Positions 1-7,771 of a stretch of 33,855 nt of DNA are shown piece after piece. Both the position numbers and the translations under genes were made by a program. The notes beneath the pieces were generated by a model, which was given only the letters and a program-made list of their open reading frames with translations, was not told the origin of the DNA and did no database searches. Each line of letters opens with the position of its first letter. Positions within the stretch are counted from its first letter, which is position 1. Origin of the DNA: Aeriscardovia sp. (GTDB lineage Bacteria; Actinomycetota; Actinomycetes; Actinomycetales; Bifidobacteriaceae); contig JAFYJT010000024.1 of the NCBI GenBank assembly GCA_017537945.1, forward strand, positions 1 through 33,855, written 5' to 3'.

Positions 1-315
1 TCTTTTGCCGGAGCTTTGAGCGCCCGCAGCCTGCAGGAGGCGCTTGAAATATGCCGGGAATCAGGATGCCCCAGGGCTTTCGTCATAGGGGGCCGGCGCC
101 CCTTCGAGGAGGCCGTTCCCTTGGCGCAAGAGGCTTTCGTCACGGAAATTTCCGGGAAGTTTTCAGGCTCCGTCTTTGCGCCCAACCTTTCTTGCGCCCC
201 CTATTGGCGTGAAATTGAAAAGGGATCATGGAAAAGGAGCCGCGCCGGCCGACAGGGGTACAGGTTTTTAAAATTTGCAAAGGAAGAGAAGAAAATGAAT
301 GGAAACCAACAATAA
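1..315 (+). CDS. folA: Dihydrofolate reductase, C-terminal part
   Basis: The reading frame is open from the first base, so the gene begins upstream of the window and only about 104 C-terminal residues are seen. The segment FVIGGRRPFEEAVPLAQEAF matches the nucleotide-binding Gly-Gly turn and following helix of DHFR. It is followed by a TEISGKFSGSVFAPNL-like strand, a W-x-E-I segment, and the terminal YRFLKF strand typical of the fold's C-terminus. The enzyme reduces dihydrofolate to tetrahydrofolate with NADPH in the cytoplasm. A short Lys/Asn/Gln tail follows the last strand. The gene converges on the minus-strand tRNA-Phe gene 10 bases later. Family assignment is by recognition of these motifs; the active-site Asp and substrate loop lie outside the window. 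Confidence 0.8.
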   Translation, partial: SFAGALSARSLQEALEICRESGCPRAFVIGGRRPFEEAVPLAQEAFVTEISGKFSGSVFAPNLSCAPYWREIEKGSWKRSRAGRQGYRFLKFAKEEKKMNGNQQ

Positions 316-325
316 TAAGGAACCG

Positions 326-399
326 TGGCCCCGAGCGGGAACGATCCGCTGACCTCACGATTTTCAGTCGTACGCTCTAACCAACTGAGCTACAGAGCC
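326..399 (-). tRNA. tRNA-Phe (anticodon GAA)
   Basis: The reverse complement folds as a full cloverleaf. The acceptor GGCTCTG pairs with CGGGGCC through two G-U pairs, the D arm is GCTC/GAGC, and the anticodon loop CTGAAAA gives GAA. The T arm is AGCGG/CCGCT with TTC in the loop, and the discriminator is A. No CCA is encoded. It lies downstream of tRNA-Asp in the same direction and is probably cotranscribed with it. Confidence 0.96.
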
Positions 400-434
400 A
401 GCAGCGAGGCGGTAAGGATTTATACCGCCTGCCG

Positions 435-508
435 CGACCCGAACCGGACTTGAACCGGCGACCTCCGCCGTGACAGGGCGGCGCTCTAACCAACTGAGCT
501 ATCGGGCC
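435..508 (-). tRNA. tRNA-Asp (anticodon GTC)
   Basis: On the minus strand the acceptor GGCCCGA pairs with TCGGGTC (one G-U). The anticodon stem CCGCC/GGCGG encloses loop CTGTCAC, giving anticodon GTC. The discriminator is G, as usual for tRNA-Asp, and no CCA is encoded. It is the first gene of a two-tRNA unit; tRNA-Phe follows after 35 bases. Confidence 0.96.
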
Positions 509-534
509 ATCTGTGGAGCACCACAGCACTTTCA

Positions 535-563
535 AGCATACAATGGATGGATAAGTTTGGCAA
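535..563 (-). promoter_or_regulatory. Promoter of the tRNA-Asp/tRNA-Phe unit
   Basis: Reading the minus strand, TTGCCA (558-563) and TATGCT (535-540) are separated by exactly 17 bases. This is a housekeeping-sigma layout that would start transcription near 528, about 20 bases before tRNA-Asp. It overlaps the earlier possible start (547) of the plus-strand gene, which is one reason to prefer the later start of that gene. Confidence 0.55.
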
Positions 564-585
564 ATGGTTATTTTACGGGGCGCAA

Positions 586-1200
586 ATGGACGAAAAAAGG
601 ACTCTGACCGACGAATACGAGCGCATAAGGCATTCGGGCGACTCTGAAGAGCTCTCGAGGATTGCGAGGGAAAGCCTGAAGAAGGAGGAGGTGGGCGAGG
701 AGGAGTTTGCCGTAAGATCGGCCCTCTTGGAGGCCGTGGCGGCAAATCCGGCCACTCCAAAGGAAGACCGCCTCTACCTGGCCCTCTCTTCTTCCTTCCC
801 CAACATCCTTGTGCGGCTAAGTTCGGATGGGGATTTTGAAGTCAGGGAGGCCGTGGCGGCAAATCCGGCTTCGAAGAACTGGCTGCTTTCCAAATTGGCA
901 AAAGACGAAGAAGCGCGGGTAAGGGAGGCTGCACTGGAAAACCCAAACTCTTCATGGAAGGCCAAGTTGGACGCCGCCCAGGATCCCTCCTCTTCCCCCT
1001 CCCTCCTGCGCTTCCTGTCCGGGATAGGGGGAGGGAGCGCGGAGGGGACGAAGGAATTTGTCCTTTCTTCCATGATCCGATCCAGCGTCGCACGCAATCC
1101 CAACTGCCCCCGGGACGTTTTAGCCGCCCTCGCCGGGGATATAAGCCCCGAAGTAAGGAAAATGGCTGAAAAAAGAGTTTCCCAGGATAATGTACAATAA
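586..1200 (+). CDS. Variant leucine-rich-repeat (LRV-like) protein
   Basis: A protein of about 204 residues built from helical repeats. The signature V-R-E-A-V-A-x-N-P-x recurs at least four times (LLEAVAANPA, VREAVAANPA, VREAALENPN, IRSSVARNPN), each followed by 15-25 residues leading into the next copy. This is the pattern of variant leucine-rich repeats, an alpha-helical scaffold usually inferred to bind other macromolecules. No catalytic motif, signal peptide or membrane segment is visible. An in-frame ATG at 547 would add 13 residues but has no Shine-Dalgarno sequence and lies in the divergent tRNA promoter, so 586 is preferred (weak GGGG upstream). The gene ends about 120 bases before rplM with no visible terminator. 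The function is unknown. Confidence 0.6.
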   Translation: MDEKRTLTDEYERIRHSGDSEELSRIARESLKKEEVGEEEFAVRSALLEAVAANPATPKEDRLYLALSSSFPNILVRLSSDGDFEVREAVAANPASKNWLLSKLAKDEEARVREAALENPNSSWKAKLDAAQDPSSSPSLLRFLSGIGGGSAEGTKEFVLSSMIRSSVARNPNCPRDVLAALAGDISPEVRKMAEKRVSQDNVQ

Positions 1201-1322
1201 GGAGTTGTTGTGTTTCCCTTCGGTTTAGCTGGACGCTTCCCACTCGCCAGAGCGGACTTCGGGGAATTGAATCGCAATGCGCAAACAACGGCAGAAACAC
1301 AATGATAAAGAAAAGGTTAGTT

Positions 1323-1775
1323 GTGAAGACTTTTACACCCAAACCGGCCGACTTGACTCATGACTGGTATGTAATAGACGCCCAGAAAGTGGTGCTGGGC
1401 AGGCTGGCTGTCGCAGCGTCCACACTTTTGAGGGGAAAACATAAGAGGACTTTCGCGCCGAATGCGGATGCGGGGGACTACGTGGTGGTTCTCAATGCCG
1501 ACAAGGTGGCGCTCACCGGCAAAAAGGAAGCCGAGATCGCTTACAGGCATTCAGGCTACCCGGGGGGTCTTAGGGCCGACACGCTCGGATCGCTTAGAAA
1601 AAGCAATCCCGACAGGCTCGTGCGCCAGGCAGTGTGGGGGATGCTACCCAAAAACAAGCTCTCCAGGCAGCAGATAAAGAGGCTGCATATAGTGGCGGGC
1701 GCACAGAACCCCTATAGCGCCCAAAAGCCCAAGGAGTTCGCAATTACCCAGATGATCCAGGGCAAGCAGAAGTAG
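1323..1775 (+). CDS. rplM: 50S ribosomal protein L13
   Basis: The 150-residue product carries the L13 signatures [19 protein letters not shown] and [10 protein letters not shown] near the N-terminus, KVALTGKK in the middle, and [15 protein letters not shown] followed by [12 protein letters not shown] towards the end. L13 binds 23S rRNA early in large-subunit assembly. A GTG at 1323 is chosen because AAAGG (1312-1316) sits 6 bases upstream and the product then begins VKTFTPKP, the usual actinobacterial start. An ATG at 1302 would add seven residues and lacks a ribosome-binding site. It pairs with rpsI 16 bases later, as in most bacteria. The 122 bases upstream contain no gene, and I see no confident promoter there. 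Confidence 0.96.
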   Translation: MKTFTPKPADLTHDWYVIDAQKVVLGRLAVAASTLLRGKHKRTFAPNADAGDYVVVLNADKVALTGKKEAEIAYRHSGYPGGLRADTLGSLRKSNPDRLVRQAVWGMLPKNKLSRQQIKRLHIVAGAQNPYSAQKPKEFAITQMIQGKQK

Positions 1776-1791
1776 GAAAAGGAAAGTTACA

Positions 1792-2259
1792 ATGGCAGAA
1801 AATCAGTTGCAAGAGGCCGTAACCTACAGCTCCGAAACCGAGCCGCAGGCAGGCGCTGGCCAGAGCCTTATAGCTCCTGGATACGGAACGGGCAAGAGGA
1901 AGGATGCCGTAGCCAGGGTGTGGCTCAAGCCGGGAAGCGGCAAATGGACGGTCAATGGGAGGACGCTGGAAAACTACTTTACCCAGGCTCTTTCGCGCAG
2001 GGAGGTCCAGTCCCCCTTCGCCCTTCTTCATCTGGAAGGCAAGTTCGACGTGTTTGTCCGCGTCGGAGGCGGGGGCATTTCAGGCCAGGCGGGGGCGGTG
2101 CGCCTCGGAATCTCCAGGGCCCTAAATGAGATTGACCGCGATCACAACAGGGAAATCCTGAAGAAGCACGGCTTCCTGACTAGGGACGCCAGGGTGGTAG
2201 AGAGGAAGAAGCCAGGCCTTCACAAGGCCCGTAAAGCCCCTCAGTATTCCAAGCGCTAG
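1792..2259 (+). CDS. rpsI: 30S ribosomal protein S9
   Basis: The 155-residue product contains the S9 core [20 protein letters not shown], the [23 protein letters not shown] segment and the invariant C-terminal tail ending KAPQYSKR, whose last residues reach into the P site and contact tRNA. An acidic, Gln-rich N-terminal extension of about 30 residues precedes the core, as is common in actinobacteria. AAGGAAAG lies just before the ATG. It is the second gene of the rplM-rpsI pair and is followed directly by a strong intrinsic terminator, so the pair is an operon separate from the S10 cluster. Confidence 0.97.
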   Translation: MAENQLQEAVTYSSETEPQAGAGQSLIAPGYGTGKRKDAVARVWLKPGSGKWTVNGRTLENYFTQALSRREVQSPFALLHLEGKFDVFVRVGGGGISGQAGAVRLGISRALNEIDRDHNREILKKHGFLTRDARVVERKKPGLHKARKAPQYSKR

Positions 2260-2265
2260 AGGCTT

Positions 2266-2287
2266 GCCCCCTTCGGGGGCTTTTTTT
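2266..2287 (+). terminator. Intrinsic terminator after rpsI
   Basis: GCCCCC (2266-2271), loop TTC, GGGGGC (2275-2280), then seven T residues. This is a compact GC stem with an immediate U-tract, seven bases after the rpsI stop codon. Confidence 0.93.
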
Positions 2288-2303
2288 GTTTTCGGTCTTT
2301 CAT

Positions 2304-2332
2304 TTGCGACAATGAGGCTTGGATATTAAGAT
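2304..2332 (+). promoter_or_regulatory. Candidate promoter of the S10 operon
   Basis: TTGCGA (2304-2309), a 17-base spacer and TAAGAT (2327-2332) match the housekeeping promoter layout. Transcription would start near 2339 and leave a leader of roughly 140 bases before rpsJ. A second, less well-spaced candidate (TTGTCG with TACAAT, 19 bases apart) lies a little downstream. The region between the rpsI terminator and rpsJ has no other gene. Confidence 0.45.
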
Positions 2333-2481
2333 TTACTTGTCGACCTGTGACGGTTTGAATTTACAATTTGAAAAGCGGGCGCGCCTTTTCCAAGGCAGAG
2401 TAGGTTTTGCATGGCAATAATATGGCCTGCGTTTGGCTGTCGCGGGTTAAGAAAGCACTACTAAAGGAAGGGCGTACAGCA

Positions 2482-2790
2482 ATGGCGGGACAAAAAATCC
2501 GCATCCGGCTCAAGTCCTATGATCACGAAGTTATTGACCAGTCTGCGAAGAAGATCGTTGAAACTGTAACAAGCGTAGGCGTGAAGGCCATCGGCCCGAT
2601 TCCGCTCCCTACCGAAAGGAACAGCTACTGCGTCATCCGTTCTCCGCACAAGTACAAGGACTCGCGCGAGGAATTTGAGAGGCGCTCCCACAAGCGCCTG
2701 ATCGACGTAATAGATCCCACCCCTAAAGCAATAGATTCATTGATGCGCATAGATCTGCCCACGGATGTCAATATAGAGATCAAGCTGTAA
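2482..2790 (+). CDS. rpsJ: 30S ribosomal protein S10
   Basis: The 102-residue product begins [19 protein letters not shown] and ends [11 protein letters not shown], with [20 protein letters not shown] in the middle, all diagnostic of S10 (NusE). S10 sits in the head of the small subunit and also links ribosomes to NusG. The ATG at 2482 has GGAAGGG nine bases upstream. An in-frame ATG at 2407 would add 25 residues unlike any S10 and has no ribosome-binding site. It is the first gene of a long plus-strand operon and is preceded by a leader that may be regulatory. Confidence 0.97.
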   Translation: MAGQKIRIRLKSYDHEVIDQSAKKIVETVTSVGVKAIGPIPLPTERNSYCVIRSPHKYKDSREEFERRSHKRLIDVIDPTPKAIDSLMRIDLPTDVNIEIKL

Positions 2791-2800
2791 AGGTCGGAGC

Positions 2801-3439
2801 ATGCAGAGAAAAGCTTTATTAGGAACAAAGTTGGGAATGAGCCAAGTTTGGGACGAGCAGGGGAGGGTCATCCCCGTCACCCTTGTGGATGTCTCTACGA
2901 ACGTGGTCACCGACGTCAAAACTTCGGAAAAGAACGGCTATGACGCCATCCAGATAGGGTATGGAAGCATAAAGCCGGCGAAAGTGACCAAGCCCCTGGC
3001 CGGCCACTTTGAAAGGGCCGGAGTCACTCCCAGGCGCCACCTTGTGGAATATAAGACTCCTGAAGCCGGAGAATACAAGTTGGGCCAGGAGCTTTCCCCC
3101 GACACTTTCGAACAGGGGGCGGTGGTGGACGTGATAGGCACCACCAAGGGCAAGGGCTTTGCCGGCACCATAAAGCGCTGGGGCTTCCGCTCTTACAGGA
3201 GGACCCACGGCTCCCATAAAAACGAAAGAAGGCCGGGATCGGTAGGCGCATGCGCCACCCCCAGCCGCGTCTTCCGCGGAAAGAGGATGTCGGGCCGGAT
3301 GGGATCGGACAGGCAGACCATCCAGAACCTTAAAGTCGTGGAGGTCCATGCCCAGGAAGGCTATATAGCAATCAAGGGGGCCCTCCCGGGTTCCAAAGGA
3401 TCTTTGGTGCTCATTCGCAGCGCTGTGAAGGGAGCATAG
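2801..3439 (+). CDS. rplC: 50S ribosomal protein L3
   Basis: The 212-residue product has the N-terminal LLGTKLGMSQVWDE strand, the central GTTKGKGFAGTIKRWGF loop that reaches the peptidyl-transferase region, and THGSHKNERRPGSVGACATP followed by RVFRGKRMSGRMG. The length is normal. L3 is one of the two proteins that nucleate 50S assembly. It follows rpsJ by 10 bases with a purine-rich GGTCGGAG before the ATG and precedes rplD by 5 bases, so the genes are tightly cotranscribed. Confidence 0.98.
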   Translation: MQRKALLGTKLGMSQVWDEQGRVIPVTLVDVSTNVVTDVKTSEKNGYDAIQIGYGSIKPAKVTKPLAGHFERAGVTPRRHLVEYKTPEAGEYKLGQELSPDTFEQGAVVDVIGTTKGKGFAGTIKRWGFRSYRRTHGSHKNERRPGSVGACATPSRVFRGKRMSGRMGSDRQTIQNLKVVEVHAQEGYIAIKGALPGSKGSLVLIRSAVKGA

Positions 3440-3444
3440 GAAGA

Positions 3445-4113
3445 ATGGTAGACATTTCCGTGCAAGTCACTAATGCCGAAGGGGAGAAGGGCGAATCGGT
3501 GAGGCTCCCGGAGTCCGTATTCGGTTACGATTCCCAAACGGTAATCGACCACATTCCCCTTATCCACCAGGTGGTGGTGGCGCACCTGGCGGCCCTCAGG
3601 CAGGGGACCCATTCCGCCAAGTCCCGCGGGGAGGTGTCCGGAGGGGGCAAGAAGCCCTGGAGGCAGAAGGGCACAGGCCGCGCGCGCCAGGGATCTATCC
3701 GCGCCCCCCAATGGAAGGGCGGAGGCATAGCCTTCGGGCCGGTACCCCGCGACTATTCGCAAAAGACGCCCAAGAAGATGAAGGCCCTCGCCCTCAAGTA
3801 CGTCCTTTCCGACAGGGCCTCTGCCGGATGCATCAGCGTCCTTGGCTCTTTGAACTTTGAAAAGCCCTCGACCAAGAAGGCGGCCCAGATTTTGTCCCCC
3901 ATAGCCGGCGGCGCTTTCTCCACCTTTGTTTTGACTTCCGATCAAATTAACGAATGGCTTTCCGCAAGGAACCTTGAGTATATAAACCCAATCTTTGTGG
4001 ACCAGATAAACACCTACGACGTCATCGTCGCAAAGAAGCTCATCTTCTCTAAAGAGGCCATGGATCAGTTTGTTGGCAAGTGCGCTGCGGCATGCGCCGC
4101 AAAGGAGAAATAG
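3445..4113 (+). CDS. rplD: 50S ribosomal protein L4
   Basis: The 222-residue product carries the exit-tunnel extension of L4: GTHSAKSRGEVSGGGKKPWRQKGTGRARQGSIRAPQW and GPVPRDYSQKTPKKM, both rich in Arg, Lys and Gly. The C-terminal globular part (VDQINTYDVIVAKKLIFSKEA) is also typical. In gamma-proteobacteria free L4 represses the S10 operon. Whether that applies here is unknown, although the long rpsJ leader leaves room for it. The C-terminal coding sequence contains AAAGGAG, which serves as ribosome-binding site for rplW. Confidence 0.98.
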   Translation: MVDISVQVTNAEGEKGESVRLPESVFGYDSQTVIDHIPLIHQVVVAHLAALRQGTHSAKSRGEVSGGGKKPWRQKGTGRARQGSIRAPQWKGGGIAFGPVPRDYSQKTPKKMKALALKYVLSDRASAGCISVLGSLNFEKPSTKKAAQILSPIAGGAFSTFVLTSDQINEWLSARNLEYINPIFVDQINTYDVIVAKKLIFSKEAMDQFVGKCAAACAAKEK

Positions 4114-4115
4114 AC

Positions 4116-4412
4116 GTGGAGAAGCTATTCCAGGACGTAATAATAAGGCCGGTGGTAAGCGAGAAGAGCTATGCCAACTCCGATCGCAGGCAGTACACCT
4201 TCGTAATTCCCGAAAACGTCAACAGGGTCGAAGTCAAACAGGCTATAGAAAAGCTGTTCGATGTGAAAGTGGAGTCGGTAAACACCCTCCACCGCATGGG
4301 CAAAGTCAGGCGCCTCCCCAAAGGCAACTTTGGCAAAAGAAGGAGCGAAAAGAGGGCGATCGTCACCCTTGGGCCTGATCAACAGCTTGATATATTTACT
4401 AACGGTAACTAG
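4116..4412 (+). CDS. rplW: 50S ribosomal protein L23
   Basis: The 98-residue product has the L23 features DVIIRPVVSEKSY, YTFVIPENVNRVEVKQAIEKLFDVKVESVNT and the basic loop RRLPKGNFGKRRSEKRAIVTL. L23 lies at the tunnel exit, where SRP and trigger factor dock. The start is GTG at 4116, two bases after the rplD stop, because AAAGGAG at 4101-4107 is eight bases upstream. An in-frame ATG at 4080 would overlap rplD by 34 bases and add a Cys/Arg-rich stretch not seen in L23. Confidence 0.96.
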   Translation: MEKLFQDVIIRPVVSEKSYANSDRRQYTFVIPENVNRVEVKQAIEKLFDVKVESVNTLHRMGKVRRLPKGNFGKRRSEKRAIVTLGPDQQLDIFTNGN

Positions 4413-4439
4413 GTAGCCGAGAAAAAGGATTGATTAATT

Positions 4440-5270
4440 ATGGCTATCCGCATTTATAAAGCGACAAGCGCGGGAAGGCGCAACGCTTCGGTGGAGGATT
4501 TCTCCAATCTTACCCGCCGCACGCCTGAGCCCTCCCTCGTCCGCCCCCTGCACTCCACGGGCGGAAGGAACAACTACGGCCGCATTACCTCCCGCCACCG
4601 CGGCGGCAGGGTCAAGAGGCAGTACAGGCTTATAGACTTCCGCAGGTGGGACAAGGACGGGGTGCCAGGGCACGTCAGGGAGATAGAGTATGACCCCAAC
4701 CGCTGCGCCCGGATTGCCCTGGTGGTATTTGCCGACGGGGACAAGCGTTACATCCTTGCCCCCAAAGGGATCAAAGTGGGGGACCTTATAGAGACCGGGC
4801 CCCGGGCCGATATAAAGCCCGGCAACAACCTGCCTCTGGCCAATATCCCCACCGGCACCGTGATCCACTCTATAGAGCTTCGGCCCCTAGGGGGCGCCAA
4901 AATCGCCAGGTCGGCCGGCGCCTCGGTCCAGCTGGTGGCAAAGGACGGCAAATATGCCCAGCTTAGGATGCCGAGCGGAGAAGTGAGGAACGTGCTTGCC
5001 GCCTGCCGGGCCACCATAGGCGAGGTTGGCAACTCCGAGCACGCCAACGTAGAGCTTGGCAAAGCCGGCCGCGCCCGCTGGATGGGCCACAGGCCGATTG
5101 TGCGAGGCGAGTCCATGAACGCCGTAGATCACCCCCATGGAGGGCGTACGCGCGGAGGAAAGAATCCGCGCAGCCCGTGGGGCAAGGGAGAAGTGCGCAC
5201 CAGAAGGCCGAAGAAGGCTTCCAGCAGGCTTATCGTGCGCCGCCGTCCGTCTGGTAAGAATCGCAAGTAG
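4440..5270 (+). CDS. rplB: 50S ribosomal protein L2
   Basis: A 276-residue L2, nearly the usual length. It shows [22 protein letters not shown], the OB-fold core, [16 protein letters not shown], and the C-terminal DHPHGG loop near the peptidyl-transferase centre. After DHPHGG the sequence goes straight to [13 protein letters not shown], whereas most bacteria have a GEG-type insertion before the RTSGG-like part. The short form, and the tail [22 protein letters not shown] that follows, are features I associate with bifidobacteria from memory. It lies 27 bases after rplW, with AAAGGAT upstream of the ATG. Confidence 0.98.
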   Translation: MAIRIYKATSAGRRNASVEDFSNLTRRTPEPSLVRPLHSTGGRNNYGRITSRHRGGRVKRQYRLIDFRRWDKDGVPGHVREIEYDPNRCARIALVVFADGDKRYILAPKGIKVGDLIETGPRADIKPGNNLPLANIPTGTVIHSIELRPLGGAKIARSAGASVQLVAKDGKYAQLRMPSGEVRNVLAACRATIGEVGNSEHANVELGKAGRARWMGHRPIVRGESMNAVDHPHGGRTRGGKNPRSPWGKGEVRTRRPKKASSRLIVRRRPSGKNRK

Positions 5271-5279
5271 GGAAATCGA

Positions 5280-5561
5280 ATGAGCAGTAGAAGCATTAAA
5301 AAGGGGCCTTTTGTAGATGCTTGCCTACAAAAGAAAGTAGACAAGCAGCTCGCCAGTGGAAATAAAACCGTCATCAAGACTTGGTCGCGCCGTTCTATGA
5401 TTACCCCTGATTTTATAGGTTTAACTTTTGCGGTCCACGACGGCAGGCGCCACGTTCCTGTGTACGTGACCGAGGCCATGGTAGGGCATAAGCTCGGCGA
5501 ATTTGCCCCGACCCGCACTTTCCACGGCCACGTAAAAGACGACAAGAAAGCGCGGCGTTAA
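5280..5561 (+). CDS. rpsS: 30S ribosomal protein S19
   Basis: The 93-residue product starts [21 protein letters not shown] and contains [48 protein letters not shown] (signature residues W, RRS, P and GHKLGEF). S19 is in the head of the 30S subunit close to the A-site finger and S13. The ribosome-binding site is weak (GGGAAAT), and translation is probably coupled to rplB, whose stop lies nine bases before. rplV follows after three bases. Confidence 0.97.
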   Translation: MSSRSIKKGPFVDACLQKKVDKQLASGNKTVIKTWSRRSMITPDFIGLTFAVHDGRRHVPVYVTEAMVGHKLGEFAPTRTFHGHVKDDKKARR

Positions 5562-5564
5562 ATT

Positions 5565-5933
5565 ATGGGTAACTTAGAAGCTAAAGCGATTGCCAGGCGC
5601 GTGCGCATCACCCCGCGCAAAGCCCGCAGGATGGTGGATCTTATTCGCGGCAAGAACGTGCAGGAGGCGAGGACGGTCCTCAGATTTGCTCCGCAGACTG
5701 CAGCCAAGCCCGTGCGCAAGGTGGTGGAATCCGCCATCGCCAACGCTCATTTTCTCGCCGAAAAGTCCAACCAGACTTTCCATGAGAATAATTTAGTTGT
5801 GAAAACGATTATGGTGGACGAAGGAGCGACTATGAAACGCTTCCGCCCCCGCGCCCAGGGCAGGGCTGGCGCAATCCTGAAGCGTACCTGCCAGATCACC
5901 GTAGTGGTTTCTTCGAAAGAAGGGGTTCGTTAA
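5565..5933 (+). CDS. rplV: 50S ribosomal protein L22
   Basis: The 122-residue product contains [24 protein letters not shown] at the N-terminus and the C-terminal beta-hairpin sequence [38 protein letters not shown] (key residues [10 protein letters not shown]), which lines the peptide exit tunnel and is the site of macrolide-resistance changes in other bacteria. Its TAA stop overlaps the rpsC ATG by one base, indicating translational coupling. Confidence 0.97.
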   Translation: MGNLEAKAIARRVRITPRKARRMVDLIRGKNVQEARTVLRFAPQTAAKPVRKVVESAIANAHFLAEKSNQTFHENNLVVKTIMVDEGATMKRFRPRAQGRAGAILKRTCQITVVVSSKEGVR

Positions 5934-6754
5934 TGGGTCAAAAGATTAATCCGCTCGGCTTTCGCCTTGGAATAACGGAATACTACAGGAGCCACTGGTT
6001 CTCCGCTTCCCACGTCAAAGGCGAAAGGTACAGGGATTTTGTGGGCGAAGATGACAAAATCCGCCGTATCGCTTCCGAGCGCCTGCAGAGGGCCGGGGTC
6101 TCCAAAATAATCATTGAGCACACTAAGGAAAGGGTCAGGGTAGACATCTACACCGCCCGCCCCGGCCTCGTTATAGGTCGCAGGGGGACTGTAGCGGACC
6201 AGATAAGGGCCGAGCTTGAGAAGCTGACTGGAAAGCAGATACAGCTCAACATATTCGAGGCGAAGAGCCCGGCTATAGACGCCCAGCTTGTAGCCCAGTC
6301 CATAGCAGAGCAGCTCGTCAACAGGGTGATGTTCCGGCGCGCCATGAGGAAGGCCCAGAGGGACGCGGTAGCCGCAGGCGCCGATGGCATAAGGATCAAG
6401 CTTTCCGGGCGTTTGGGGGGCGCCGATATGAGCCGCTCCGAGTTTTACCGGGAAGGTCGCGTGCCCCTCCAGACTTTGAGGGCGCTCATAGATTACGGGT
6501 TTTACGAAGCCCGCACCACTTACGGCCAGATAGGCGTAAAAGTGTGGATTTACAAGGGCGATATGACAGAGGAGCAGTTCGACGCCAAGCAGCTGCAGGC
6601 CGCGGCGAGAGCCGGAAGGATGAAGCGCGACGGGAGAAGGCCGCCCCGAAAGCCTCGCGTTGTGGATCCGGCGGCCCAGGCTCCCAAAATTCCTGCTGAG
6701 GAACTCGTGGCCCAAGAGCCCACCCCGACCGGGGCAGAGGAAGTAAAGGAGTAG
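5933..6754 (+). CDS. rpsC: 30S ribosomal protein S3
   Basis: The 273-residue product starts [14 protein letters not shown]. It contains the type II KH domain ([19 protein letters not shown], then GLVIGRRG) and the C-terminal S3 domain with [15 protein letters not shown] and [18 protein letters not shown]3 forms the mRNA entry tunnel with S4 and S5. A charged and Pro/Ala-rich tail of about 50 residues extends the C-terminus, as in many actinobacteria. By hand count, 11 of 20 Ile codons are ATA and 15 of 33 Arg codons are AGG, a strong bias for a highly expressed gene. Confidence 0.98.
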   Translation: MGQKINPLGFRLGITEYYRSHWFSASHVKGERYRDFVGEDDKIRRIASERLQRAGVSKIIIEHTKERVRVDIYTARPGLVIGRRGTVADQIRAELEKLTGKQIQLNIFEAKSPAIDAQLVAQSIAEQLVNRVMFRRAMRKAQRDAVAAGADGIRIKLSGRLGGADMSRSEFYREGRVPLQTLRALIDYGFYEARTTYGQIGVKVWIYKGDMTEEQFDAKQLQAAARAGRMKRDGRRPPRKPRVVDPAAQAPKIPAEELVAQEPTPTGAEEVKE

Positions 6755-6758
6755 GAAC

Positions 6759-7175
6759 GTGCTGATTCCAAAGAGAGTAAAGTACCGCAAACAGCACCGC
6801 CCCGGCAGGAGCGGAATGTCAAAGGGTGGAAACGAGCTTACCTTCGGAGAATTTGGAATAAAGGCCATGGCTCCCGCCTATATGACCAACCGCCAGATCG
6901 AGGCGGCCCGTATTGCAATCAACAGGTATATAAAGCGCGGGGGGAGGGTCTGGATCGACGTATTCCCGGATCGGCCCCTCACCAAGCACCCGGCCGAGTC
7001 CAGGATGGGTTCCGGAAAGGGCAGCCCCGAGTTCTGGATTGCCAACATAAAGCCGGGCAGGATCCTCTTCGAGATAGGGGGCGTTCCCGAAGCCGCGGCC
7101 AGGGAATCCTTGAGGCGCGCTATTGATAAACTACCTATGAAATGTCGTATAGTCAGTCGTGAGGGAGAAGCTTAA
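6759..7175 (+). CDS. rplP: 50S ribosomal protein L16
   Basis: The 138-residue product begins [20 protein letters not shown] and shows [21 protein letters not shown] and the [24 protein letters not shown] block that contacts the A-site tRNA elbow. The start codon is GTG, four bases after the rpsC stop, with GGA and AAGGAG from the rpsC end nearby. The stop codon overlaps the rpmC start by one base. Confidence 0.97.
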   Translation: MLIPKRVKYRKQHRPGRSGMSKGGNELTFGEFGIKAMAPAYMTNRQIEAARIAINRYIKRGGRVWIDVFPDRPLTKHPAESRMGSGKGSPEFWIANIKPGRILFEIGGVPEAAARESLRRAIDKLPMKCRIVSREGEA

Positions 7176-7480
7176 TGGCTGCGAAAACTCAGGAATTTTC
7201 CATCTCTTCTCTGCAGGAAAAACCGAGCAAGGAGCTTGAAGAAGGGATAAAGAAGGCCAAAGAGGAGCTCTTTAACCTAAGGTTCCAAAGGGCCACCGGC
7301 AGCCTCCCCAACCCCTCCAGGGTAAAAAAGCTGCACAAGGGGATAGCCCGCATGAATACCCTCTTGAGGGAGAGGGAACTGGGAATCATAGAGGAGCCTA
7401 AAGCCCAGGAAACTGACAAAGGCAAGAAGAAGGAGACTTCCCAAGCGCCTGAAGGCGAAAAGGCCGGGCAGAAAGCATGA
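7175..7480 (+). CDS. rpmC: 50S ribosomal protein L29 with long C-terminal tail
   Basis: Residues 10-75 form the usual helical hairpin of L29 ([50 protein letters not shown]). L29 normally has 60-75 residues; this one has 101 because of a low-complexity tail rich in Lys, Glu, Gln and Gly. L29 sits beside L23 at the tunnel exit, so the tail probably projects from the ribosome surface. The start overlaps the rplP stop by one base, and the end overlaps rpsQ by four (ATGA). Confidence 0.95.
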   Translation: MAAKTQEFSISSLQEKPSKELEEGIKKAKEELFNLRFQRATGSLPNPSRVKKLHKGIARMNTLLRERELGIIEEPKAQETDKGKKKETSQAPEGEKAGQKA

Positions 7481-7749
7481 GCAAAGTGGAAAGCAAAGAA
7501 CGTAACGGGCGCAAAGTCCGCAGAGGATACGTAGTTTCCGACTCCATGGACAAGACCATCACCGTGGCCCTTGAACACAAGAGCGCGCATCCGCTTTACG
7601 GGAAGGTCGTACGCTCCACCAGCAAGGTTAAGGCGCACAATCCTGAAAATGAGGCCCGCAAGGGGGATCTTGTGGTAATCATGGAGACCCGTCCGCTGTC
7701 CAAAACCAAAAGATGGCGCCTGGTCAAAATAGTGGAACGCACCAAGTAG
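7477..7749 (+). CDS. rpsQ: 30S ribosomal protein S17
   Basis: The 90-residue product contains [68 protein letters not shown] (key residues [17 protein letters not shown]), the OB-fold signature of S17. S17 is a primary binder of the 5' domain of 16S rRNA. Its ATG overlaps the rpmC stop in an ATGA junction, so translation is coupled. Confidence 0.97.
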   Translation: MSKVESKERNGRKVRRGYVVSDSMDKTITVALEHKSAHPLYGKVVRSTSKVKAHNPENEARKGDLVVIMETRPLSKTKRWRLVKIVERTK

Positions 7750-7771
7750 TGCTTCAACTAAAGGAGAATTA

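Noticed and set aside
377-760. Minus-strand open frame across the tRNA region
   Set aside because: It spans tRNA-Asp and opposes the repeat gene; Pro/Arg-rich composition marks it as an antisense shadow.
1201-1322. Possible r-protein leader before rplM
   Set aside because: Only weak, interrupted pairing (such as TTCCC with GGGAA) and no clear promoter could be seen, so no feature is called.
2407-2481. In-frame upstream ATG extending rpsJ by 25 residues
   Set aside because: The added residues resemble no S10 protein, and no ribosome-binding site precedes 2407; GGAAGGG precedes 2482.
4080-4115. In-frame upstream ATG extending rplW into rplD
   Set aside because: It overlaps rplD, adds a Cys/Arg stretch unlike L23, and AAAGGAG is placed for the GTG at 4116.
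5930-6868. 312-codon minus-strand open frame over rpsC
   Set aside because: It is fully antisense to rpsC and rplP, and no domain is recognisable; it arises from the codon pattern of the real genes.
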